Of a stretch of DNA of 18,473 nucleotides, positions 1-8,744 are shown piece by piece. Origin of the DNA: Entrophospora sp. SA101 (taxonomy: Eukaryota > Glomeromycota > Glomeromycetes > Entrophosporales > Entrophosporaceae); the NCBI GenBank assembly GCA_958430865.1, contig CAUDNR010000966.1:1-18473 (forward strand), written 5' to 3'. Within the stretch, counting starts at the first letter, position 1, and every line of letters starts with the position of its first letter. The notes below the pieces were generated by a model. It worked only from the letters and a program-made list of their open reading frames with translations, was not told where the DNA came from and made no database searches. A program made the position numbers and the translations under genes.

Positions 1-74
1 TGGTGAACAATTTGATTGATTTTGCTTGATCCTATTTCATTTTCCCTCTCTTCTCTTGTAACGTAATTGATTTG
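1..74 (+). repeat. Left arm of a 74-bp perfect inverted repeat
   Basis: Positions 1-74 are the exact reverse complement of 8671-8744; the match carries on for about three T/A bases and then stops. The left edge of the window cuts the repeat, so it may be longer. The pair encloses about 8.6 kb containing the kinase gene and its microexon array. It could be the terminal inverted repeat of one element, or two oppositely oriented copies of a dispersed repeat. No transposase lies between the arms. That the repeat exists is certain; its nature is not. Confidence 0.9.
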
Positions 75-2144
75 TTTACATTTATTGACCGATTGCAAAC
101 TCGCTTTGATTTATTTGCAAAACAACTTATATTTACGATTACAATAATACCACCAATACTTCCGATTAACCTTCGGATCAACACTCACTAGTTAACCAAC
201 GCTAGTCCTAACCTTGCTCGCTTGCTCGCTAAAGCAAATAAATGTGGCTTTTTACCAAGCTCCGCAATTGTTACCTTTTATCAAAGCGCTTTAAACAAAG
301 GAAATAAAAGCAATAATTTTATTTTTTAAAGGTTTATTAACGATTAATTTTATTTAATAAAAATAATGATTCTATCAGAATTTTATTTTATTAGAATGTT
401 AATTATCTATTATTTTTCCTCTACGAATACCCGAAGTTATCCTTAATGAAATTTCGTTGATCACTACAATAAGGATAAAGATAAAGATTGATTTATTACT
501 GCAAATCAACTTAATCAATATTAAAACTTGCATAATTATTACAATAATTATAAAAGGTTTTTGCGTAAACTAAAATTTGTTAACACTGGAACATAAAGTA
601 CCAAATCCCTAATACTAATTGATGGTTTTATCTACTCGATCATTGTTATTAATATTAATATAAGCAATGTTCGAGTTTAGCAGTAAATGAGTGTGTGGGA
701 ACTCAGCAAAAGAAAAATTTGGCTCCTTGGAAACAACTGATGAAACAAAGGAGAGATTAGAATACACAAGAAATATAAAAAAAAGACTTGGAATATACAT
801 CTATAAATCCTTTTTGTGAGCTTTTATATCTTATTAACCTTTAAAGCAATTTTACTTGCATCATTTTTGACTTAATAATAGTAAAACTATTACGCCAAAT
901 AATAATAAGAGTAGAGGCAGAAAATCAATTCATTCTGTAACAAACAATTTTAGAAATTAAATTATTCTGTTGTTCAAGAAAAATACCTTTGAAGTCGGAA
1001 ATCAAGCAGTAGGGTTTAATTGTTTATTTAGTTATCAGAGTGTTATAGAACTAGAGCTTCTACTTGTAATACAGATTATTATTCGAATTATGAAATATAA
1101 CGAATAAAACAAATAATTTGAATAAACCTTATTCAAATAGAAACCCTATATAAGACTCTGAGATTTTGTGACTCGGTTTTGGTTATTTGCTTTGGTAGAA
1201 TGCAAGGTTTAATTTTGGGTTTTTGTTAGTGTAAACATTTTTGTTTTTATAAAATAATTTAAGGCGTTAAGATTGTTCAGTCAGATATAAAGTGCTGACA
1301 TTTATTAAAGTCGTTATCACATATCATTTTGTTGTATTATGTGTTAAAGTATTTGCAAACTGCGATCACCCAAAGAAAAGTAAAAGCAAATAAAAAAGTA
1401 ACTTTATTAAGGCATTCGTTACTTTATAATAAAGCTACGTTTTATTTGTTATTAATTGTACCTTGTGTTGTTTTCCAAACTATAGAGTTTTACAATTGTG
1501 CGAAAGTCAAAAGGTTTCACTATAAGTCGAAAATAGTTTGACTCGTGACTTTTTGTTTAGCTTTGACATATAGCTTTTAATTTTAGTTTTGACATTCACC
1601 TCTTCAAAAATATTTTTGGCGACTAACACTAATTGCACCATAAAAATGCGCTTACGGATTCGCCAAAGCTTTCTAGGTACAAGCAAATTCGTAAAACAAG
1701 TTAATTGATAAAGCATTAAATATAAAAGCTTGCGATTAATCGATGTGGCTCAAAAGTCAATTCAAACTCGGCCATACATATTTTGGAAGCTATATGACCA
1801 TTTAATAACCTTGTTTTTCAAATTACATTGATTATTATCTACATTACGACTTAATTATGGCATTATGGCCTAATTACGACATTACGGCTATCACTCAGAT
1901 GCCGTAATATTATGACATTCGCAAACCAATTTGGGCTGCATGTAAATTGGTGTTAAATGTATAGGGGAAAATCAAATAATAAAATCTATTCCTATGACAT
2001 AAAAATTGCTTTACCTGATTTTGGGTATGACTTATAATAAAAATTTTCTGCTATATCCAAGTCACACCTGTTAAAGTCTTTACCCAAATTTTCATGTAGC
2101 TTCAGCACAGCAAAAAACTATACAATAATCCGGGGTCCTATACT
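75..2144. other. Intergenic DNA, no convincing gene
   Basis: About 2 kb of AT-rich DNA with only short, low-complexity ORFs lacking recognisable domains. Small structures are visible. There is a TATA-like stretch near 1147-1156 followed by GC-mixed sequence that could be an old promoter or LTR relic. A group of short ATTACG/ATTATGGC-type repeats at about 1845-1915 includes a perfect hairpin. A less AT-rich stretch at about 1920-2145 directly precedes the predicted kinase start and is the natural place for its promoter, but I cannot point to specific elements. Confidence 0.55.
1881..1908. repeat. Perfect 8-bp stem hairpin
   Basis: ATTACGGC (1881-1888) and GCCGTAAT (1901-1908) form a perfect 8-bp stem around a 12-base loop, inside a run of related motifs such as ATTATGGC and AATTACGAC starting near 1850. 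It may be the hairpin end of a decayed mobile element. No CTRR-type Helitron end follows it on either strand, so I give no class. Confidence 0.45.
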
Positions 2145-2225
2145 ATGACTGGATTTTTATTGATATCTGGATTGATCATCCACCAGCCACAAACTAAAAG
2201 AACAAAAAATTCCCAACTAAAAAAA

Positions 2226-5200
2226 ATGAATGAAGGTATTTTTTCTTACACATGAAATAACTATTTAAAAATATGTAGCAATAGTAAAGTATCTTTACAT
2301 CATATTTAATATTTTGCTTTATAATAAAATAATGTTTAGCTAAGTTCTATAAAGGTAATTAATTATATACTTTACAAGATAAACTTTCTTAAGACATCAT
2401 TTAATTGAATAATTTATTTATTATTCTTAGGGAGTAAGTATATTATATCATAAATTGACAAAATAAACTTTATTAAAACATCATCTAATTATTTTTTATT
2501 TCTTTATAATAACCAGTTAGTAAGTGTCATATTATAAATTAACTTTGATAACACAAAATAAACTTTATTAAAGCATCATCTAATTAAATAATTTTATTTT
2601 TTATTTCTTTGTAATAACCAGGGCGTAAGTATCATGAATTAACTTTTATAACACAAAATAAACTTTATCAAAACATCATCTAATTAAATAAATTTATTTT
2701 TTATTTCATAGAGGGTAAGTAATATATTATAAATTAACTTTACAACACAAATAAGCTTTATTAAAATATCATCTAATTAAATGAATTTATTTTTTTATTT
2801 CTAGAGCGTAAGTAATATATTATAAATTTAACTTTTACAACACAAAATAAACTTTATATAATCAAATAAATTTATTTTTTATCCCTAGGGAGTAAGTATA
2901 TATTATAAATTAACTTTTACAACACAAAATTAACTTTATCTAATTAAATAATTTTATTTTTTATTTCATAGAGGGTAATCTTTATATTATAAATTAACTT
3001 TTATAACACAAAATAAACTTTATCTAATTAAATAATTTTATTTTTTATTTCACAGATAGTAAGTACTATATTATAAATTAACTTTTACAACACAAAATAA
3101 ACTTTATCTAATTAAATAATTTTATTTTTTATTTCTTTATAATAACCAGTTGGCAAGTATTATATTATAATTTAACTTTAACAAAATAAGCTTTATCTAA
3201 TTAAATAATTTTATTTTTTATTTCATAGATTGTAAGTACTATATTATAAATTAACTTTTATAACACAAAATAAGCTTTATCAAAACATCATCTAATTAAA
3301 TATTTTTATTTTTATTTCATAGACAGTAAGTACTATATTATAAAATTAACTTCTATAACACAAAATAAACTTTATCTAATTAAATAAATTTATTTTCTAT
3401 TTTTTATAATAACCAGTTGGTGATTATTATATTATAAATTAACTTTTACAACACAAAATAAAACATCATCTAATTAAAAATTTTATTTTTTATTTCATAG
3501 ATGGTAAGTATTATGTTATAAATTAATTTTTACAACACAAAATAAACTTTATCTAATTAAATAAAATTTGTTTTTTTACTTCATAGATAGTAAGTATTAT
3601 ATTACAAATTAACTTTAACAACACAAAATAAACTTTATCTAATTAAATAAATTTATTCTTTATTTCTTTATAATAACCAGTTGGTAAGTATTATATTATA
3701 AATTAATTTTACAATACAAAATAAACATCATCTAATTAAATAAAATTTTTTTTATTTCATAGATGGTAAGTATAATATTATAGATTAACTTTTACAACAC
3801 AAAATAAACTTTATATAATTAAATAAATTTTATTCTTTATTTCTTTATAATAAACAGTTGGTAAATATTATATTATAATTTAGCTTTTACAACACAAAAT
3901 AAAACATCATCTAATTAAATAATTTTATTTTTTATTTCATAGATGGTAAGTAATTATAATTAACTTTTACAACACAAACTTTATCTAATTAAATATACTT
4001 CTTTTTTATTTCTTTATAATAATCAGTGGGTAAGTATTAAATTATAAATTAATTTTTACAACACAAAATAAACATAATCTAATTAAATAATTTTATTTTT
4101 TATTTCTCCAGTTAGTAAGTATTATATTATAAATTAACTTTTACAACATATTAAACTTTATCTAATTAAATAAATTTATTTTTTATTTCATAGAGGGTAA
4201 GTACTATATTATAAATTAACTTTTACAACACAAAATAAACTTTAAATAAATTCATTTTTTATTTCATAGAGTGTAAGTATTATATTATAAATTAACTTTT
4301 ACAAAACAAAATAAACTTTATCTAATTTAAATAAATTTATTTCTTATTTCATAGGGTGTAAGTATTGTATTACAAATTAACTTTTACAACACAAAATGAA
4401 CTTTATCAAAACATCATCTAATTAAATATTTTTATTTTTTATTTCTTTAAAATAACCAGTGAGTAAGTATTATATTATAAATTAACTTTTACAACATATT
4501 AAACTTTATCTAATTAAATAAATTTATATTTAATTCTTAGGGAGTAAGTATTATATTATAAATTAACTTTTACAACACAAAATAAACTTTATCTAATTAA
4601 ATAAATTTATTTTTAATTCTTAGAGAGTAAGTATTATATTATAAATTAACTTTTACAACACAAAATAAACATCATCTAATTAAATAATTTTATTTTTTAT
4701 TTCTTTATAATAACCAGGGCGTAAGTATTATATTATAAATTAACTTTACAGCACAAAGCAAACTTAATTAAATATTATCTAATTAATAAATTTATTTTTT
4801 ATAATAATAGTGAGTAAGTATCATATTATAAAATTAACTTTTACAACACAAAGTAAACTTTATCTAATTAAATAAATTTATTTTTTATTTAATAGATGGT
4901 ATTATATTATAAATTAACTTTTTCAACACAAATAAGCTTTATTAAAACATCATCTAATTAATAAATCTTCTTTACAATAATCAGGGAGTAAGTATCATAT
5001 TATAAAATTAACTTTTACAACACAATAAATTTTATTAAAACATCAACTAATTAATAAATTTATTTTCTTTATAATATAACCAGCATGTAAGTAATTTTTA
5101 CAATGCATGCAAAATAAGCTTTTATAACATCATCTAATTAAATACTTTTTATTTTTTCATAATAACCAGCTGGTAACTTTTATCAACACAAAATAATTTT

Positions 5201-6822
5201 TACCAAAACCTTGTCTAATTAAATAAATTTATTTTTTGTTTTAAATGAATGTCTATTTTTATTATGCTGAAAAATAATTCTATTTTACTTTGAATTTTTT
5301 ATAATGAAAAATTTAATTTTTGAAATAATAAGATAATACTAAGGAGTTTAAAGAAAGAAAAGAAGAATATGGGACCTGTTCTGTTTGTGCAAGATATAAC
5401 ACTAATTACCAGTGGTGTCAATCATGTGATCCTAAATTGTTAGCTCAAAGTTGGACAAGCAGTGGGAATCAAAAATTAGATGAAATAATCAGAAATACAC
5501 AGCTTGAAGCCAAAGGATTTGATAGTTATCATTACCTTGAATGGATTCTTTATGACCAACTCACAATTGAAGAAAGAATAGGTGAAGGTGGTTTTGCAAC
5601 TGTGTATAAGTGTTACTGGTCAAATGGTCCTAGATTTGTTCATGAAAATGAAAGATACTATTGTGTAAATGGTGATGTAGCATTAAAAAAGGTTAAAAAC
5701 TCACAAAACATTTCTGAAGAGTTTTTAAAGGAGGTAAATAATTTGATATAATTAATTGACAATTATTAATGATTTTTAATTAATACATTAAATTTTTATT
5801 AATTTTCATAAAGCTTCAAAATCACATTAAATTTATAGGACCATATCATAATGGCATTGTTAATATTTATGGCATTTCACAAGATCCAAATACAAAAGAA
5901 TATGTTTTAATAATGAGATATGCAGCTGATGGAGATTTTAAAAAATTTTTAAAACCAAATTATGCAAGATGGAGTGATAAGATTGAAAAACTTTATAATA
6001 TTATCTCAGGTTTAAACACACTTCATCAAGAAAAACTTATACATGGTGATCTTCACAGTGGTAATATTTTATATTTTCCATATTTATCTGAGGCAATGAT
6101 TACAGATTTAGGGTTATCAGGCCCAGCTGATGAAGAAACATCAAGTAAAAGTAAAAATAATATATTTGGAGTACTGCCATATGTTGCACCAGAGGTATTA
6201 AATAAGAAACCTTATACACAAAAATCTGATATCTATAGCTTTGGGATTTTGATGTCAGAAACATCAATGCATCAACAGCCATTTGAAGATCAACCACATG
6301 ACCTAGATCTTGCTTTCAAGATCTGTGGTGGCTTAAGGCCTAGTTTTTCAGATAATACTCCAGAATGTTATATCAAGTTAGCATACAAATGCACAGATGC
6401 TGATCCTGAAAAAAGACCAACAGCAGATGAAATTTTAAAAATTATTGGTTTTTGGAAAGATGCAATTTTTATTGATGATGAAAATCTAAAATTAAGTAAT
6501 CCTATTTATTCTAAAGAACAGCTTGATGAATTAGAAGAAATAAGAAAAATATTTGAGAAAGCAGATAAAAAATTCTTTGATCCTTCAACAATTACAGTAA
6601 CTGTTCATCCAAATGCTGTTTATACAAGTAGATTATTGAATTTTGAAAATCTTCCTCAACCTGTAAACTCCAATAAAGTTACAATTATTAGTAATAATTA
6701 TAGTAATTATCTAATTTATTGTTATATATTTAATCTTATTATTTATTATTAATGATATTTTAAATTATTTAGAATCTCAACAAATTGAATTAACTATACC
6801 AGATGATTTAATTTATGAATGA
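2226..6822 (+). CDS. TKL-like protein kinase with Cys-rich N-terminus and single-codon microexon array
   Basis: Predicted exons are 2226-2235, 2340-2354, thirty-two 3-nt exons between 2431 and 5172, 5333-5733, 5814-6690 (or 6702) and 6773-6822. They give 482 (or 486) aa. Numbering from the ATG at 2226: acidic then basic N-terminal segment 9-41 from the microexons; likely zinc-binding Cys pairs at C56/C59 and C69/C72; glycine loop from about 123 (IGEGGFATVY); lysine K159 in VALKK; catalytic loop HGDLHSGN with D253 and N258; DLG with D272; APE 299-301; D313 in DIYSFG. The key catalytic residues are present, so it should phosphorylate proteins; the substrate is unknown. HRD is HGD (non-RD) and DFG is DLG. 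Such kinases are greatly expanded in Glomeromycotina. The last intron has two phase-1 donors (6691, 6703) and acceptor AG 6771-6772; both end in TIPDDLIYE. The kinase body is near certain; the microexon 5' part is a strong prediction. An in-frame upstream ATG at 2145 would add 27 residues. Confidence 0.8.
2340..2354 (+). other. 15-nt exon 2 of the kinase gene
   Basis: This short segment is bounded by TTTAG (AG at 2338-2339) and the donor GTAATT at 2355. It enters and leaves in phase 1 and encodes A-K-F-Y-K when joined to the G of the ATG exon (donor GTATTT at 2236). The preceding intron, 2236-2338, is 103 nt. The next intron, 2355-2430, resembles the array units and leads into the first 3-nt exon. 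The inference rests on splice consensus and phase only. Confidence 0.6.
2355..5172 (+). repeat. Tandem array of intron-like units separated by 32 three-nt microexons
   Basis: Units are 76-105 bp and diverged. Each has GTAAGT at the start, a conserved TTATAAATTAACTTTTACA block, ACAAAATAAACTTTATCTAATTAA in the middle (a CTAAT branch-point-like motif about 35 nt before the end), a T-rich tract, and CATAG, ACCAG or CTTAG. Three bases always separate that AG from the next GT. The 3-nt exons begin at 2431, 2517, 2622, 2712, 2805, 2889, 2972, 3056, 3150, 3229, 3323, 3417, 3501, 3587, 3681, 3763, 3858, 3943, 4027, 4112, 4194, 4270, 4355, 4460, 4541, 4624, 4718, 4811, 4896, 4985, 5084 and 5170. Introns between them are 73-102 nt. 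Joined in phase 1 they are open throughout; part of the product reads KDIDYIDDIDVDVVKEW. The other two frames contain stops. The array is certain as a repeat; its splicing is inferred. Confidence 0.9.
5173..5332 (+). other. Last array-side intron of the kinase gene (160 nt)
   Basis: The donor is GTAACT at 5173. The first half is a normal array unit, including CTAATTAAATAAATTTATTT at about 5215, but it lacks the terminal AG and microexon. No AG occurs until AATAATAAG (5331-5332), which leaves AT-AAT-ACT in the kinase frame and removes an in-frame TAA at 5329-5331. The phase (two bases completing G+AT) matches the preceding microexon. It looks like a decayed 33rd unit fused to the original intron end. 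Confidence 0.6.
5333..6690 (+). other. Core exons of the kinase (Cys-rich segment and catalytic domain)
   Basis: Exon 5333-5733 encodes the CxxC pairs, the linker TSSGNQKLDEIIRNTQ and the N-lobe up to FLKE. The intron 5734-5813 (GTAAAT...AAAG) is phase 0 and contains an in-frame TAA. Exon 5814-6690 begins LQNHIKFIGPYHNG and carries the rest of the N-lobe and the whole C-lobe. Removing the intron restores the usual FLKE-LxNH...IVNIYGISQDP continuity of this family. If the upstream array were not spliced as predicted, this region would still encode a nearly complete kinase without an obvious start codon. Confidence 0.93.
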
Positions 6823-7083
6823 ATTTCATTCATCTGATTATTGAAATTTTCACATTAGTTTTTTTATTATTATAAAGAAGTGTTATATAGTGAACAAACA
6901 CCTCTTATTATTTTTTCAATGATTACATGTTTTAATGATATTTATTTTAAATTAAAGTAAACCTCCTTGTAGCTTAACCTGATTGAAGTGACCTAGCACC
7001 ATGCCTCTTATAATCATTTACTATTATTTATTTATTATTCTATTAGTATTTTTATATTCAACGTTTATATATTGTTTTAGCAT
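6823..7083. other. Downstream flank of the kinase gene, no gene seen
   Basis: AT-rich DNA following the kinase stop codon. I see no ORF with recognisable content and no clear AATAAA; an ATTAAA-like motif near 6950 could serve in 3' processing, with low confidence. Confidence 0.4.
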
Positions 7084-7185
7084 TTTTATCACCATCAATG
7101 GATGAGTGAGTTTGAATGATGTTCTCTCCTCATTGAGCTATCCCCCCTCCATGGGAGATCAAGCTATAACTCCTAAGCCACCATG
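7084..7185 (-). mobile_element. Possible tRNA-derived SINE relic
   Basis: On the minus strand this locally GC-richer stretch contains TGGCTTAGGAG, close to a pol III A box, a second tRNA-like 5' half (GGGGATAGCTCAATGAGG), and then ATTCAAACTC, close to a B box. The spacing of roughly 50-60 nt from the first A box to the B box is plausible for a SINE. No complete tRNA cloverleaf can be folded by eye, so a functional tRNA gene is unlikely. A search for dispersed copies would be needed to call it a SINE. Confidence 0.3.
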
Positions 7186-7329
7186 AATATACAGCCTTAT
7201 GTCTTTGGCCTCATACTGATATTTCTATCTTGAGTAAAAGTCAATTGTAAAAATATTTTGTCATTGATTTTTTAGAATTAGTTAATCAAGATACTTTGGA
7301 AGTTATGAATTTAAATTTTTTTTGATTCT

Positions 7330-7773
7330 ATGGTACTTTTAAATTTCGTGCAAATTTTAATTTGTAACAGAAAACATAAATTTGACCATGCATTCATTTG
7401 TCAAAATTATTTTACAAAAATATTTTTCCATGATTTGAATAAGCATCAAAATAAGACAACTCTAGTCAAGATTCAACAGCAGTTGGATGTTTATTTGGAT
7501 CAGCATCCATACATTCGATATAAAATCTTGGTGTTGTTCTTAAGCTGTTTATTTTTAATTGATTCATGCCATTATCACTAATCAACCTTGGCCAATAATT
7601 GTGGATTAATGAATAATATATCTGCTACAAGTTGAACAAGCACCATAATCTTAATCTCATTTGCAGCTTATTTGATTGATAAAAATCCAAGTTTACAATT
7701 CGAGAAAATTTTCAGTCATTTGGAATTATTTAATATGTGGTATGTTTTTAAAAAAACTAGACTTTAGAATAAT
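7330..7773 (+). pseudogene. Degenerate ORF with two internal stops, unrecognised
   Basis: From the ATG at 7330 one frame reads through to TAG near 7771, interrupted by TAA at 7579-7581 and TGA at about 7636. The remaining text has coding-like composition (for example DVYLDQHPYIRYKIL and, after the stops, SFAAYLIDKNPSLQFEKIF). I do not recognise the family. It may be a fragment of a mobile-element or host gene that has drifted. No intron with good consensus removes both stops. Confidence 0.35.
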
Positions 7774-7938
7774 TAAAAGGTCTTAATCAACTGTATTTCA
7801 CCAAAGAACATGCAAAAGTTGTTTATGATGTTTCAAGAAACAAAAGGTTTTTTAAAATCGATTAAACCATGTGATTCTTTTTATTGAAAGAATTGAAAAG
7901 CATATGTAACACTGTCAATAAAAAAACGAAAACTTTAA

Positions 7939-8094
7939 TATCAGAAAGTTAAAGTTTTATTTAAAGAGGGACATAGAAAGAAAAAAGCCATACGAGAAGA
8001 TGAATTAAGTATTGAAGAACCACTAAAAAACGTTTCATTAAAAGATAGGAAAGTAGATTATGGTATAGTCGTCATAGGGAAATCACTGGAATAA
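7939..8094 (+). pseudogene. Short coding-like relic, no start codon
   Basis: An open stretch of 51 codons between stops, without an initiating ATG, ends in KVDYGIVVIGKSLE and then TAA. It is rich in K, E and R and has less AT-biased codons than its flanks, suggesting the remains of an exon. It may belong with the relic at 7330-7773. The family is not recognised. Confidence 0.25.
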
Positions 8095-8670
8095 GTGATG
8101 TTAATATAGTCTCTTATTGATGGAATAATTGCACAACCTAATATGAAAGAAGAAAATTATATGGAAAAATAAATTACTATATAATCATAAACATACAACA
8201 ATCGCGAGAACAAGTACAATAAATAATATGATATCATTGAATTAGAACCTCCTGATAGATATACACAGTAAGAAAGAGAAAACCGCCATCATGCAAATTA
8301 ATTTCTGCTAACAACAGGGCATTGTCACTCTCGTCACGTAAAGCACCTTGTTATCCTGCTTGCTAATCAATACTCCTTGCACCATTAGAATGTATCACTA
8401 TTACTACCTGCCTGATCAATTTCATTAAATCATGTGACTAAACGTGTATAAAATTCTATAAAAGAATTTCAATACAAGAACAAGAACCAACCAAAGAAAG
8501 TAGCATTCATATAACCATCATATTCTCCTCATAATCCTAGAAATACAAAGGCAGAAAATGAATCCAAATTGATAATAATCTATGAAAAAAATAAACTTAT
8601 CTATACTGGCTTGAATAACTTGATAGTATCAAATCATACAAACTCTTAAGTGAGTTTGTCTCCAAAAAAA
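8095..8670. other. Intergenic DNA, no gene seen
   Basis: No ORF of note. The stretch 8290-8560 is less AT-rich than its surroundings and includes TATAAAA/TATAAAAG at about 8450-8465, followed by an A- and C-rich stretch (CAAGAACAAGAACCAACC). It looks like promoter or LTR-type sequence without a gene attached. It ends at the right arm of the inverted repeat. Confidence 0.35.
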
Positions 8671-8744
8671 CAAATCAATTACGTTACAAGAGAAGAGAGG
8701 GAAAATGAAATAGGATCAAGCAAAATCAATCAAATTGTTCACCA
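8671..8744 (-). repeat. Right arm of the 74-bp perfect inverted repeat
   Basis: Exact reverse complement of 1-74. Outside the arm (8745 onward) comparison is impossible because the partner side lies beyond the window. Inside it, the sequences diverge at once after about three bases (8668). A sharp inner boundary with no mismatch in 74 bp implies a recent or conserved repeat. Confidence 0.9.

Noticed and set aside
1881..1908. Helitron 3' hairpin
   Set aside because: No CTRR end at the proper distance on either strand and no rolling-circle helicase gene in the window.
2279..2288. Extra 10-nt exon (or 4-nt exon 2285-2288) inside the first kinase intron
   Set aside because: AG...GT pairs exist there, but neither length is a multiple of three and both would break the frame into exon 2.
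4460..4813. TGA stop codons in the microexon peptide (4460, 4811)
   Set aside because: They are stops only if triplets are read as whole codons (phase 0). The flanking exons require phase 1, in which they are split between codons.
2355..5172. Plain intronic minisatellite with no coding role
   Set aside because: Kept as the null model. It does not explain the constant three-base spacing between AG and GT, the variable triplets, the retained splice dinucleotides, or the phase match at both ends. It would be correct if cDNA skips all triplets.
2400..5230. CRISPR-like array
   Set aside because: Units are diverged, AT-rich and about 85 bp with no exact repeats or unique spacers of constant length; the surrounding genes are eukaryotic with introns.
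6703..6752. Read-through C-terminus of the kinase ending IFNLIIYY
   Set aside because: This Ile/Tyr-rich end is typical of translated intron; splicing to 6773 gives a normal family-like tail (TIPDDLIYE).
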